A DNA stretch of 64,000 bases from Phenylobacterium sp. (GCF_016124325.1 NZ_WGNY01000017.1:62001-126000); one strand, 5' to 3'; positions 1-8,899 are shown, numbered from the stretch's first letter. Notes: generated by a model from the sequence alone, not told the origin. Program-made: numbers and translations.

Positions 1-2026
1 CGGGGCCTATCTCAGGATCGACGGCGCGAACGACGTCACCCTGCTGATCGGCGCGACCGAGATGGGGCAGGGGATCATGACCGGCCTGGCCCAGCTCATC
101 GCCGAGGAGCTGATGCTCGACTGGACGCAGGTGAAGGTCGAGCACGCCGACGCCTTCGCCGGCCAGCCCAATCCGTTCGCCAACCCGCTGTTCCGCGCCC
201 AGCTGACGGGCGGCAGCACGAGCATGCGGGGCTGGTACACGCCGCTTCGCAAGGCGGCGGCCGTCGCGCGCGAACTTCTCCTGGCGGCCGCGGAGACCCT
301 TACGCCCGGCGGAGGCTGGAGCCTGGCCCCGGGCGGGAAGGCGACGAACGGGGTCAAGACCTACAGGTTCAGCGAACTCGTGGAGACGGCGGCCGGCCTG
401 CCGGCGCCGGCCTCGCCGGCCCTGGCGACCACGCGCAACGTGATCGGCAAGCCGATGGCGCGCACCGACATTCCGGCCAAGGTCGACGGTTCGGCCGTCT
501 TCGGCTCGGACGTGCAGGTCCCCGGAATGGTCTTCGCGTCGGTCGTCCACTGTCCGACCTTGGGCGGGACGGTCGCGAGCCTCCCCTCGAAGCCGTCCGG
601 CGCGCTCGCGATGGTCGATCTCGGCAACGCCGTGGCGGTCGTGGCGAACGACACCTGGAGCGCCATGCGGATGGCGGAGTCGCTCGCGTCCAAGATCAGG
701 TGGAACCTGCCGGCGGACACCTCTTCGCGCGACTCGACCAGCATCATGGCCAACGCCCGCGCCCTGGCCACATCGACGTCGGCCGCGCCGCGGATCTACG
801 AGACGACGGGCGGCGTCGACCCGGCCATAGCCCTGGCGGACGCCGCCGTCCGCCTCGACGCCACCTACGAGCTTCCCTATCTCGCCCACGCCTGCATGGA
901 GGTGCTGAACTGCACCGCCGTGGTCACCGCCGACTCCGCGGAGGTCTGGGCGCCCACCCAGGGCCAGCAGCTCTGCATCCCCACCGTCATGGCGATCACC
1001 GGCCTGCCTGCGACGGCGATCAAGGTTCACACCACCTTCCTGGGCGGCGGGCTGGGCCGGAAGATCGAGCAGGACTACGTCGGCCAGGCGGTGAAGGTCG
1101 CCAAGGCGATCGGCAAGCCCGTCAAGCTGACCTGGTCGCGCAAGCAGGACTTCCAGAACGACATGTACCGGCCGTGCGCGGTCATCCGGGTGCAGGCCGG
1201 GCTCGACGCGAACCGGAACCTGTCGGCGATGATCTACCGCAACGTCTCGCCCTCGATAAACATCCAGCGCAACACCAAGCCGGGCAACAATCCCGAGGAC
1301 ACCGGCGCCGTCGCCGGGGCCCAGGGCCTTCCCTACGCGATCGCCAACCGGCGGATCGAGTTCGTTCCGCTGCCGGCGGACATCCCCCTCGGCTACTGGC
1401 GCTCGGTCGGGGAGTCGTACAACACCTTCGCCGTCGAAAGCGCCATCGACGAGCTGGCCGGCGCTTTGGGCGCCGATCCGCTGGCGTTCCGCCGGGCGGC
1501 GCTGGCCGGGGACCCGCGGGCCGTCGGGGTCATCGACGCCGTCGACGCCCTCAGCGGCTGGTCGACGTCCTCGCCCCGATCCGGCCGGGCGCGAGGCGTC
1601 GCCTTCCTGAAGGGCTTCGGCAGCTACATCGCCATGGTCGCCGAGGTCTCCCAGAGCTCGGGGAAGATGCGCCTCAACACGCTCTATTGCGCCATCGACT
1701 GCGGCGTGGCGGTCAATCCCGACCAGATCGAGGCGCAGATTCAGGGCGGGGTGATCCACGGACTGTCCGCCGCGATGTGGGGGCAGGTGCTGTTCGCCGG
1801 CGGGAAGGCGAACGTCACCAACTTCAACAACTACCGGCTCGCCAAGGCCGGCGATGTTCCGGACATCAAGGTCAGCATCGTGGCGAGCGAGGCCGCCCCG
1901 GGCGGCGTGGGCGAGACAGGCGTCCCCTGCGTCGCGCCGGCCATGGCCAACGCCTACGCCAAGCTCACCGGACAGCGGCTCCGCAAGCTGCCCTTCTATC
2001 CGGGCGCGACGATGGGCGGCCTTTAG
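1..2026 (+). CDS. Molybdopterin-binding subunit of a xanthine dehydrogenase/aldehyde oxidase family enzyme (5' truncated by window edge)
   Basis: The frame is open from base 2, so the gene begins before the window; 674 codons are visible. The protein belongs to the molybdenum hydroxylase large-subunit family of the isoquinoline 1-oxidoreductase (IorB) type. These enzymes insert water-derived oxygen into aldehydes or N-heterocycles and pass electrons to a small 2Fe-2S subunit. Visible family motifs are the GATEMGQG cofactor-binding segment near the visible start, the GGGLGRK segment mid-protein, and GVGETGVP near the C-terminus, where the Glu is the expected catalytic base. Full-length relatives are somewhat longer, so a short N-terminal part, probably with a Tat signal, is missing. 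The 2Fe-2S partner is not in the window and probably lies upstream. The substrate cannot be read from sequence. Confidence 0.88.
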   Translation, partial: GAYLRIDGANDVTLLIGATEMGQGIMTGLAQLIAEELMLDWTQVKVEHADAFAGQPNPFANPLFRAQLTGGSTSMRGWYTPLRKAAAVARELLLAAAETLTPGGGWSLAPGGKATNGVKTYRFSELVETAAGLPAPASPALATTRNVIGKPMARTDIPAKVDGSAVFGSDVQVPGMVFASVVHCPTLGGTVASLPSKPSGALAMVDLGNAVAVVANDTWSAMRMAESLASKIRWNLPADTSSRDSTSIMANARALATSTSAAPRIYETTGGVDPAIALADAAVRLDATYELPYLAHACMEVLNCTAVVTADSAEVWAPTQGQQLCIPTVMAITGLPATAIKVHTTFLGGGLGRKIEQDYVGQAVKVAKAIGKPVKLTWSRKQDFQNDMYRPCAVIRVQAGLDANRNLSAMIYRNVSPSINIQRNTKPGNNPEDTGAVAGAQGLPYAIANRRIEFVPLPADIPLGYWRSVGESYNTFAVESAIDELAGALGADPLAFRRAALAGDPRAVGVIDAVDALSGWSTSSPRSGRARGVAFLKGFGSYIAMVAEVSQSSGKMRLNTLYCAIDCGVAVNPDQIEAQIQGGVIHGLSAAMWGQVLFAGGKANVTNFNNYRLAKAGDVPDIKVSIVASEAAPGGVGETGVPCVAPAMANAYAKLTGQRLRKLPFYPGATMGGL

Positions 2027-2068
2027 GGAAGATCCGTCCGGCGGGATGACACGCCGGTCCGGCTCAGC

Positions 2069-2100
2069 GATCTTCCCCCGACGAAAGCCAGGGGAAGATC
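2069..2100 (+). promoter_or_regulatory. Hairpin that includes the ribosome binding site of the SMP-30-like gene
   Basis: A perfect 10-bp inverted repeat, GATCTTCCCC (2069-2078) and GGGGAAGATC (2091-2100), has a 12-nt loop. The right arm holds the purine-rich stretch GGGGAAG, which is the Shine-Dalgarno for the ATG at 2104. If the hairpin forms in the mRNA it would cover that site. The same GGAAGATC word also occurs at 2027 and just after the downstream gene at 2987. It may therefore be a small local repeat rather than a regulator. Confidence 0.4.
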
Positions 2101-2103
2101 GTC

Positions 2104-2985
2104 ATGGTTCGGAAGACGCGGGTGCTCACGGGCGGGCTCTACTTCGGCGAGGGGCCCCGGTGGCGCGACGGCCGGCTTTGGTTCAGCGACTTCTACGCGC
2201 ACGCGGTGAAGTCGGTGTCGCTGGCGGGCGACCTCCGAACCGAGTTCGAGATCGACGACCAGCCCTCGGGACTCGGCTGGCGGCCGGACGGCTCCATGCT
2301 GATCGTCTCCATGACCAAGCGCCGGCTCCTGCGCCGCGACCTCGACGGCAAGATTTCCGTGCACGCCGACCTGGGCCACATCGCCACCTTCCACTGCAAC
2401 GACATGGTGGTCGATGCGGCGGGCGGCGCCTACGTCGGCAATTTCGGTTTCGATCTCGACGCCGAGATGGCGGCGCGCGGCGCTCCGTCGGTGATCGCCG
2501 AGCATCCGACCGCCAAGCTGGCCTACGTCACGCCGGACGGAGAGGCTCGGGTCGTCGCCGACGACATGCACTTCCCGAACGGTCCCGTCATCACCCCCGA
2601 CGGCAAGACCCTGATCGTGGGCGAATCGCTGGCGGCCGCCCTGACGGCGTTCGACATCGGCCCGGACGGGAGCCTTTCGAACCGGCGCGTCTGGGCCTCG
2701 ACCCAGCCCTCGCTGCCCGACGGCATCTGCCTCGACGCCGAGGGGGCCATCTGGATCGCCAACCCCATCGCCCCGGAGTGCGTGCGCATCGGCGAGGGCG
2801 GCAAGGTGCTGGAGACCATCGAGACCGACGGCCAGCCCTGCTTCGCCTGCATGCTGGGCGGCGATGACGGCAAGACGCTGTTCATGATGGTGGCGGGCGG
2901 GTCCGACCACGAGGAAGCCGCACGCGAGATGGTGGGCCGGATCCTGGTGGCGCAGGTCGACGTTCCCCACGCGGGGCGGCCCTGA
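2104..2985 (+). CDS. SMP-30/gluconolactonase/LRE family protein
   Basis: 293 aa, a six-bladed beta-propeller of the SMP-30/gluconolactonase family, which typically hydrolyses sugar lactones with one divalent metal. Family features visible are FGEGPRW at the N-terminus (the Glu is a metal ligand), NDMVVDAAGGAYVGNFGF, FPNGPVITPDG and LPDGICLDAEGAIWIAN (metal-ligand Asn and Asp positions). No signal peptide is seen, so it is probably cytoplasmic. The ATG at 2104 is preceded by a strong GGGGAAG. It lies 77 bp after the molybdenum enzyme gene on the same strand and may be co-transcribed with it. The substrate is unknown. Confidence 0.85.
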   Translation: MVRKTRVLTGGLYFGEGPRWRDGRLWFSDFYAHAVKSVSLAGDLRTEFEIDDQPSGLGWRPDGSMLIVSMTKRRLLRRDLDGKISVHADLGHIATFHCNDMVVDAAGGAYVGNFGFDLDAEMAARGAPSVIAEHPTAKLAYVTPDGEARVVADDMHFPNGPVITPDGKTLIVGESLAAALTAFDIGPDGSLSNRRVWASTQPSLPDGICLDAEGAIWIANPIAPECVRIGEGGKVLETIETDGQPCFACMLGGDDGKTLFMMVAGGSDHEEAAREMVGRILVAQVDVPHAGRP

Positions 2986-2991
2986 GGAAGA

Positions 2992-4008
2992 TCAGGCCCC
3001 CAGCATCCGCGCGGCGCGCGGCGCGAAGTAGGTGATGATCCCCGCCGCGCCGGCCCGCTTGAACGCGCCCAGGCTCTCCAGGATCGAACGCTCTTCGTCC
3101 AGCCAGCCGTTCTGGGCGGCGGCCATGATCATCGCGTACTCGCCCGAAACCTGGAACGCGAAGGTGGGCAGGGAGAAGGCGTCGACCACCTGGCGGACGA
3201 TGTCGAGGTAGGGCATCCCCGGCTTCACCATCACCATGTCGGCGCCTTCGGCGATGTCGAGGGCCACTTCGCGCAACGCCTCGGCGTGGTTGGCCGAATC
3301 CATCTGGTAGGTCTTCTTGTCGCCGGGGTTGTCGACCGAACCGGTCCCCAGCTTCCCGGAGCCGATCGCCTCGCGGTAGGGGCCGTAGAAGGCCGAGGCG
3401 TACTTGGCCGCGTACGACATGATCATCACGTCCTGCAGGCCTTCGGCCTCCAGCGCCGTGCGCAGCGCGCCGCAGCGGCCGTCCATCATGTCGGACGGCG
3501 CGAGGATGTCGCAGCCGGCCTTGGCCTGCATCAGCGCCTGCTGGACCAGCACCTCCACAGTGGCGTCGTTGACGACGCGGCCGTCCTCAAGCACCCCGTC
3601 GTGGCCGTGGTCGGTGAACGGATCGAGCGCCACGTCGCACATGATCCCGACCTCGGGGGCGGCGTCCTTCATGGCCTTCACCGCGTTGGCGACCAGGCCG
3701 TTCGGATCGAGCGCCAGCTTGCCCGAGGCGTCCTTCTTGGCGCCGTCGATGTGCGGGAAGACGGCGATGGCGGGGATTCCGAGGCTGCGGGCTTCCTTGG
3801 CGGCCGCCGCGGCGTCCTTCACCGACAGGCGGCTGATCCCGGGCATCGAACCCACCGGAATCTGGCCCTCGCCCTCATGCACCACCATCGACCAGATCAG
3901 GTCGGACGGCGTGAGCACCGTCTCGCGGACCATCCGGCGGATCCAGTCGGCCTGGCGCAGGCGGCGCATGCGCAGCGCCGGGAAGGGGGCGAGGGGAGCT
4001 TTGGTCAT
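2992..4008 (-). CDS. hemB: Delta-aminolevulinic acid dehydratase (porphobilinogen synthase)
   Basis: 338 aa. It condenses two 5-aminolevulinate molecules to porphobilinogen, the second step of tetrapyrrole synthesis. Both Schiff-base lysines are recognisable, in YAAKYASAFYGP and in MVKPGMPYLD. The metal region reads MCDVALDPFTDHGHDG, the Asp-rich form typical of Mg-dependent rather than Zn/Cys-rich enzymes. I chose the ATG at 4008 (MTKAPLAPFPALRMRRLR); the frame stays open upstream, but that part is low-complexity Arg/Pro-rich sequence with no family match. Its stop is only 6 bp from the convergent SMP-30-like gene. hemA, the preceding pathway step, is 5 kb away, so the two are not one operon. 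Confidence 0.96.
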   Translation of the reverse strand: MTKAPLAPFPALRMRRLRQADWIRRMVRETVLTPSDLIWSMVVHEGEGQIPVGSMPGISRLSVKDAAAAAKEARSLGIPAIAVFPHIDGAKKDASGKLALDPNGLVANAVKAMKDAAPEVGIMCDVALDPFTDHGHDGVLEDGRVVNDATVEVLVQQALMQAKAGCDILAPSDMMDGRCGALRTALEAEGLQDVMIMSYAAKYASAFYGPYREAIGSGKLGTGSVDNPGDKKTYQMDSANHAEALREVALDIAEGADMVMVKPGMPYLDIVRQVVDAFSLPTFAFQVSGEYAMIMAAAQNGWLDEERSILESLGAFKRAGAAGIITYFAPRAARMLGA

Positions 4009-4055
4009 GCGGCGCGTTTGGACCCACGCGCGCGCCGAGGCAAGGGGGGGATCGG

Positions 4056-4670
4056 TCAGCAGCGATGGAGCAGCGCGCAGCGCAGGCCCGGATAGCCCGA
4101 CGTGCCCGGCGCGTCGTGATAGTCGCGCATGGCCCCCTTGTGGCGGGCTTCGCGGGCGAAGTCGTCGTCGCCGTTCTGCGGGTCGTTGTTGCGGTCGATC
4201 GCGCGGGCCACGGCCAGCTCGCGCCGGCACGCCGCCTTCGCCGCGGAGGAGTCATCCCAGGGGTCGCACTTGGGACGTCGCAGCGAGGGCGGCGGCGTTG
4301 GGCGAGGCCATTGCCCGTCCTTGAACACGGGCGGGTTCAGGTCGACCCGCCAGCGCGGATCGACGGTGTCCGCGTCCTTGGCGGCCGCTTCCTTCGATGG
4401 CGGCGGGGGAGCCGGCGGCGCGGCGGTTGGCGCTTCCGTGCTGACGCGCCCGGCTGGATCGCGGCGAGGCGGCTCGCGCCGCGGCCGGGCGGGTGGAGCG
4501 AGCCTCACGATCTGGATGCTCAGCGCTGGAACCTCCGCCGCGGGCTCTCCCGGCGCGCGCCGGAACGCCAGCCAGCCCAGGACGACCATGTGCAGCGCGA
4601 TCGACGCGAGCACGATCAGCGCACGGCGTTCGCCAGGCCCCAGACGAGCGATGCCGGCGGCCACATGCAT
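4056..4670 (-). CDS. Hypothetical Pro-rich, membrane-anchored protein (TonB-like architecture)
   Basis: 204 aa from the ATG at 4670 ([11 protein letters not shown]). A single hydrophobic segment at about residues 17-38 ([20 protein letters not shown]) is followed by a Pro/Arg/Ala-rich linker (about 55-105). The C-terminal part has four Cys residues ([22 protein letters not shown]). Topology and linker resemble the N-terminal anchor of TonB-type energy transducers, but I see no convincing TonB C-terminal domain. It lies 47 bp upstream of hemB on the same strand, so the two could be co-transcribed. The 119 bp before its start is shared with the divergent acyl-CoA dehydrogenase gene. Function is not known. 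Confidence 0.6.
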   Translation of the reverse strand: MHVAAGIARLGPGERRALIVLASIALHMVVLGWLAFRRAPGEPAAEVPALSIQIVRLAPPARPRREPPRRDPAGRVSTEAPTAAPPAPPPPSKEAAAKDADTVDPRWRVDLNPPVFKDGQWPRPTPPPSLRRPKCDPWDDSSAAKAACRRELAVARAIDRNNDPQNGDDDFAREARHKGAMRDYHDAPGTSGYPGLRCALLHRC

Positions 4671-4789
4671 GGATTGTCCTCCCGCCTGCAGCCAAGCTGT
4701 GGATGAGGGCCGCGATGTGGCGGTCCCGAGGCGCAAGGGCGCCGCTACGGACCGTTGACACCCCGCACGCGGCGGGCGACCCAGCGGCC

Positions 4790-5929
4790 ATGGATTTCGA
4801 CCTGACCGAGGACCAGCGGGCGATCGAGGACGCTGCACGGGCGTTTTCCGCCGCCGAGCTGGCTCCGAACTCGGCCCGCTGGGACGAGGACAAGCACTTC
4901 CCGGTCGACGTGCTGAAGAAGGCCGCCGAGCTGGGGTTCGCGGGGCTCTACGTTCGCGAGGACGTGGGCGGCTCGGCGCTCAGCCGGCTCGACGCCTCCA
5001 TCGTCTTCGAGGCGCTCAGCTACGGCGACGTCTCGGTGGCGGCGTTCATCTCGATCCACAACATGGCCTCGTGGATGATCGACCGGTTCGGCGGCGAGGA
5101 CCTGCGCCGGCGGTTCCTGCCGAAGCTCACCTCGATGGAGCTGATCGCCTCCTATTGCCTGACCGAGCCGGGCTCGGGTTCGGACGCCGCGGCGCTGAAG
5201 ACCACGGCTGTTCGCGATGGCGACCACTATGTGCTGAACGGGTCGAAGGCCTTCATTTCCGGGGCCGGGACTTCGGACGTCTATGTGGTCATGGCGCGCA
5301 CGGGCGGAGCGGGGGCCAAGGGCGTCTCGGCGATCATCGTCGAGAAGGACACGCCCGGCCTGTCGTTCGGCGCCCAGGAGAAGAAGATGGGCTGGAACGC
5401 CCAGCCCACCGCGCAGGTGAACTTCGACGACTGCCGCGTTCCGGTGGAGAACCGCATCGGCGAGGAGGGCGAGGGCTTCAAGTTCGCCATGGCCGGGCTG
5501 GACGGCGGGCGCATCAACATCGCCTCGTGCTCGCTGGGCGGGGCGGGGCTCGCGCTCGACACCGCCAAGGCCTACCTGGAGACCCGCAACCAGTTCGGCC
5601 AGGCGTTGAAGGAATTCCAGGGCCTGCAGTGGCGGCTCGCCGACATGGCGACCGACCTGGACGCCGCGCGCCTGATGGTGCGCCGCGCCGCCCATGCGCT
5701 GGACCACAAGAACCCGAAGGCGACGCAGTACTGCGCCATGGCCAAGCGGTTCGCCACCGACGCCGGCTTCGAGGTGGCCAACCAGGCGCTGCAGCTGCAC
5801 GGCGGCTACGGCTATCTGCGCGACTATCCGCTGGAACGCATCGTGCGCGACCTGCGCGTCCACCAGATCCTCGAAGGCACCAACGAGATCATGCGGGTGA
5901 TCACTGCGCGGGAGCTGTTCCGGCCATGA
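4790..5929 (+). CDS. Acyl-CoA dehydrogenase (isobutyryl-CoA dehydrogenase-like)
   Basis: 379 aa, FAD-dependent acyl-CoA dehydrogenase. The family order is visible: N-terminal helical domain ([18 protein letters not shown]), the [18 protein letters not shown] flavin/substrate segment ([14 protein letters not shown]), and the C-terminal [11 protein letters not shown] that carries the usual catalytic Glu position. The gene behind it encodes a 3-hydroxyisobutyryl-CoA hydrolase and the fourth gene is mmsB, so the natural role is isobutyryl-CoA to methacrylyl-CoA in valine breakdown. This substrate call rests on context. The ATG at 4790 gives the standard family N-terminus; the longer frame upstream is Arg-rich and unrelated. 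Confidence 0.92.
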   Translation: MDFDLTEDQRAIEDAARAFSAAELAPNSARWDEDKHFPVDVLKKAAELGFAGLYVREDVGGSALSRLDASIVFEALSYGDVSVAAFISIHNMASWMIDRFGGEDLRRRFLPKLTSMELIASYCLTEPGSGSDAAALKTTAVRDGDHYVLNGSKAFISGAGTSDVYVVMARTGGAGAKGVSAIIVEKDTPGLSFGAQEKKMGWNAQPTAQVNFDDCRVPVENRIGEEGEGFKFAMAGLDGGRINIASCSLGGAGLALDTAKAYLETRNQFGQALKEFQGLQWRLADMATDLDAARLMVRRAAHALDHKNPKATQYCAMAKRFATDAGFEVANQALQLHGGYGYLRDYPLERIVRDLRVHQILEGTNEIMRVITARELFRP

Positions 5930-5941
5930 GCGCGCAAAAAT

Positions 5942-5974
5942 CCTCTCCCCCGACACGAAGTGCGGGGGGAGAGG
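5942..5974 (+). repeat. GC-rich inverted repeat between two valine-catabolism genes
   Basis: CTCTCCCCC (5943-5951) pairs with GGGGGAGAG (5965-5973) around a 13-nt loop in the 57-bp gap between the acyl-CoA dehydrogenase and the hydrolase. There is no T-tract, so it is unlikely to be a terminator. It may stabilise or separate segments of the operon mRNA, or be a degenerate dispersed repeat. Confidence 0.4.
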
Positions 5975-5986
5975 CGGAGGCGATCG

Positions 5987-7036
5987 ATGTCTGAACCCGA
6001 AGCCATCTGCCGGATCGACGGCCGGGTCGGGCGGATCACGCTGAACCGGCCCAAGGCGATCCACGCCCTGACCACCAACATGATCGGCCTGATGACCGAG
6101 GCGCTGCTGGCGTGGCGGGACGATCCGGCCGTCGAACTGGTGATGTTCGACCACGCCGGCGAGCGCGGCTTCTGCGCGGGCGGCGACATCCGCATGCTGG
6201 CCGAAAGCGGCGCCGGCGACGGGTCGAAGGCCCGTGCGTTCTTCTTCGACGAATACCGGCTGAACGAGCTGCTGTTCCGCTATCCCAAGCCGACGCTGGC
6301 GATCATGGACGGGATCACCATGGGCGGCGGCGTCGGCATCGCCATGCCCTGCCGCTACCGGGTGGCGACCGAGCGCACCACCTACGCCATGCCCGAGACC
6401 GGGATCGGCCTGTTCCCCGACGTGGGCGGCGGCTGGCACCTGTCGCGCATGCCCGACCATCTGGGCCTGTGGCTGGCCCTGACCGGCGCGCGGGTGAAGG
6501 CGGCCGACTGCGAACTGCTGGGCATCGCCACCGACTATCTGGAGAGCGGCAAGGTCGACGCCCTGAAGGCGGGCGTGCTGGCCGATCCCGCCGCGATCGA
6601 AACGCTGCTGACGGAGATGGAAGGCGACGCCGGCCGCCCGCCCGTCGCCCAGCATCAGGACGAGATCGCCCGCACGTTCGGCGGCGACAGCGTGGAAGCG
6701 ATCGTGGCGGCGCTGAAGGCCTCTGACAGCGACTGGGCGAAGGAACAGCTCGCCGTGCTGGCGACCAAGTCGCCGCAGACGATGAAGGTGGCCTTCCGCC
6801 AGTTGAAGACCAGCGCGGGCCTGAAGAGCTTCGCCGACAACATGGCCATGGAATACCGGATCGGCGCGCGGGTGGTTCAGCGCCACGACTTCATCGAGGG
6901 CGTGCGCGCGGTGATCGTCGACAAGGACAATGCGCCGAAGTGGAATCCGCCGACCCTGGAGGCCGTCGGCGACGACATCCTCGACGCCATATTTGCGCCC
7001 CTGCCTTCCGATCAGGAGTGGTCGCCTCTACCTTGA
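5987..7036 (+). CDS. 3-hydroxyisobutyryl-CoA hydrolase (enoyl-CoA hydratase/isomerase family)
   Basis: 349 aa, crotonase fold. The segment GGGVGIAMPCRYRVATE forms the oxyanion-hole region, and PETGIGLFPDVGG is the characteristic HIBYL-CoA hydrolase signature with the active-site acidic residues. The C-terminal extension, longer than in simple hydratases, also fits this subfamily (about 350 aa). It frees 3-hydroxyisobutyrate from CoA in valine catabolism, upstream of MmsB, encoded two genes later. Start chosen at ATG 5987 (MSEPEAICRIDG), which has GGCGGAGGCGATCG just upstream; an earlier in-frame ATG at 5960 adds only nine Arg-rich residues. Confidence 0.93.
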   Translation: MSEPEAICRIDGRVGRITLNRPKAIHALTTNMIGLMTEALLAWRDDPAVELVMFDHAGERGFCAGGDIRMLAESGAGDGSKARAFFFDEYRLNELLFRYPKPTLAIMDGITMGGGVGIAMPCRYRVATERTTYAMPETGIGLFPDVGGGWHLSRMPDHLGLWLALTGARVKAADCELLGIATDYLESGKVDALKAGVLADPAAIETLLTEMEGDAGRPPVAQHQDEIARTFGGDSVEAIVAALKASDSDWAKEQLAVLATKSPQTMKVAFRQLKTSAGLKSFADNMAMEYRIGARVVQRHDFIEGVRAVIVDKDNAPKWNPPTLEAVGDDILDAIFAPLPSDQEWSPLP

Positions 7037-7079
7037 GAGGCAAGGCGGCCGGTGTGCGGCCGCGGGAGGGATCACCACC

Positions 7080-7820
7080 ATGAAGACCCGAATTCTGCTG
7101 GCCGCCGCCGCGGCCATGGCGCTCTCGGCGGGCGCCGCGCTCGCCGCGCCGTCGCCGGCCGTCACAGCCGCCATCGCCGACGCCAACCGGCCCGCCGCCG
7201 ACACCGAACTGGACGCGGTCCGCAAGCCGGCCGAGATGCTCGAATTCTCGGGCGTGAAGCCGGGCCAGACGGTGATCGACCTGATCCCCGGCGGCGGCTA
7301 CTTCACCCGCCTGTTCGCCAAGGCCGTGGGGCCGAACGGAACCGTCTACGCCGTCGGCGGTCCGGCGCGCGACCCGGCCAAGCCGCCGGCCCAGGACACC
7401 CTCGCCGCCGATCCGGCCTATTCCAACGTCAAGTCGATCCACGTGGCGCTGACGGGCGGGGTCGCGGTCCCGACCAAGGCCGACATCCTCTGGACCTCGC
7501 AGAACTATCACGACGTCAAGAACATCCCGAACGTCGATATGCTGGCGTTCAACAAGTCGATCTACGACGCCCTGAAGCCCGGCGGCGTCTACATCGTGCT
7601 CGACCACGTGGCCAACGCCGACACGGCGAACGCCACCAGCACCGTGCACCGGATCGATCCGGCCGTCGTGAAGCGGGAGGTCGAGGCCGCCGGCTTCAAG
7701 TTCGTCGGCGAGAGCGACGCGCTGCGCAACCCGGGCGACGATCACACCAAGGGCGTGTTCGACCCCTCGATCCGTCACCACACGGACCAGTTCGTCTACA
7801 AGTTCAAGAAACCAGCCTAA
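7080..7820 (+). CDS. Exported class I SAM-dependent methyltransferase-like protein
   Basis: 246 aa from ATG 7080. A clear Sec signal peptide (about residues 1-22, MKTRILLAAAAAMALSAGAA, cleavage near LAAP) precedes a predicted-methyltransferase domain. The SAM-binding glycine motif is VIDLIPGGGYFTRLF, and a later segment reads LKPGGVYIVLDH. This group (COG4798 type) is found in proteobacteria with signal peptides, and its substrate is not known. It sits inside the valine-catabolism operon, 43 bp after the hydrolase and 18 bp before mmsB, with GGAGGGATCACCACC as its likely ribosome site. Why a secreted methyltransferase-fold protein is co-transcribed with valine breakdown is unclear. Confidence 0.8.
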   Translation: MKTRILLAAAAAMALSAGAALAAPSPAVTAAIADANRPAADTELDAVRKPAEMLEFSGVKPGQTVIDLIPGGGYFTRLFAKAVGPNGTVYAVGGPARDPAKPPAQDTLAADPAYSNVKSIHVALTGGVAVPTKADILWTSQNYHDVKNIPNVDMLAFNKSIYDALKPGGVYIVLDHVANADTANATSTVHRIDPAVVKREVEAAGFKFVGESDALRNPGDDHTKGVFDPSIRHHTDQFVYKFKKPA

Positions 7821-7838
7821 AGCACGGAAGAAGAGCAC

Positions 7839-8738
7839 ATGACCCGCGTCGCGTTCATCGGCCTCGGCAATATGGGCGGCGGCATGGCCGCCAATCAGGC
7901 GAAGGCGGGGCGCGAGGTCATGGCGTTCGACCTCTCCGCGGCGGCCCTGGACCGCGCGCGCGGGCAGGGCTGCAAGGCCGCGCCGTCGGCGTCGCAGGCC
8001 GTGGCCGGCGCGGACGTGGTCATCACCATGCTGCCGGCGGGGGCCCACGTCCGGAAGGTCTACGCCGAGGACATCCTGCCGCACGCGCCAAAGTCGGCGC
8101 TGCTGGTCGACTGCTCGACCATCGACGTGGACAGCGCCCGCGCCGTGGCCGCCCAGGCCAAGGCGGCCGGCTTCCGGTTCGCCGACGCGCCGGTCTCCGG
8201 CGGCACGGCCGCGGCCGACGCCGGCACCCTGGCCTTCATGGTGGGCTGCGACGAGCCCGACTTCGCCGCGGTCGAGGCGGCGCTGGAGCCGATGAGCCGA
8301 ATCACGATCCGCGCCGGCGACCACGGGGCGGGGCAGGCGGCCAAGATCTGCAACAACATGGTCCTGGGCATTTCGATGATCGGGGTCTGCGAGGCCTTCG
8401 CCCTGGCCGAGAAGCTGGGCCTGGACGGCGAGCGCTTCTTCGAGATCGCCTCGAAGTCGTCCGGCCAGTGCTGGAGCCTGACCAGCTATTGCCCGTGGCC
8501 GGGCCCGGTGCCCGCCGCGCCGTCGAATCGCGGCTACGAGGGCGGGTTCGCCACCGCCATGATGCTGAAGGACCTCAAGCTCGCCCAGGAGGCGGCCGCC
8601 AAGGCCGGCGCGGCTGCGCCGCTGGGGGCCGCGGCCGAAGGGCTCTACGCCCTGTTCGATCGGCTGGGCGGCGGCGGCAAGGATTTCTCGGCCATCCTGG
8701 AGATGCTGCGCGGCCATGCGCCGCCCCCGGCCGCTTGA
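7839..8738 (+). CDS. mmsB: 3-hydroxyisobutyrate dehydrogenase
   Basis: 299 aa. It oxidises 3-hydroxyisobutyrate to methylmalonate semialdehyde with NAD+. The N-terminal Rossmann motif FIGLGNMGGGMAAN is at residues 6-19, and the signature DAPVSGGTAAADAG and the catalytic-lysine segment GAGQAAKICNNM are intact. Length is normal for the family. The ATG at 7839 follows GGAAGAAGAG. Last gene of the valine operon; its TGA stop (8736-8738) lies inside an FNR/FixK-type palindrome that faces hemA. The next enzyme, methylmalonate-semialdehyde dehydrogenase, is not in the window. Confidence 0.95.
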   Translation: MTRVAFIGLGNMGGGMAANQAKAGREVMAFDLSAAALDRARGQGCKAAPSASQAVAGADVVITMLPAGAHVRKVYAEDILPHAPKSALLVDCSTIDVDSARAVAAQAKAAGFRFADAPVSGGTAAADAGTLAFMVGCDEPDFAAVEAALEPMSRITIRAGDHGAGQAAKICNNMVLGISMIGVCEAFALAEKLGLDGERFFEIASKSSGQCWSLTSYCPWPGPVPAAPSNRGYEGGFATAMMLKDLKLAQEAAAKAGAAAPLGAAAEGLYALFDRLGGGGKDFSAILEMLRGHAPPPAA

Positions 8739-8748
8739 TCCGGATCAA
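8735..8748 (+). promoter_or_regulatory. FNR/FixK (CRP-family) binding site upstream of hemA
   Basis: TTGATCCGGATCAA is a perfect 14-bp palindrome matching the FNR/FixK consensus TTGAT-N4-ATCAA. It overlaps the mmsB stop codon. Its centre is 41-42 bp before about 8783, and a weak -10-like TATGCC is at 8771-8776, the geometry of class II activation. The likely target is hemA (start 8900), with a leader of about 115 nt. Oxygen-responsive control of hemA by FNR-type regulators is known in other alphaproteobacteria; here it is inferred from the site. Confidence 0.75.
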
Positions 8749-8899
8749 GGCGCGTTCCACTCACGGATTCTATGCCCGCTTTCACGAAAGCCGCGCCTGA
8801 CGGGGCGTTCATTTTATGGACATCCGCAAGTCAGGGCGCCAAAAGGCGGTCGTATCCGAAGGTCTGGCAGAGCGCGAAGGCGCCACGGGATTGACGTCG

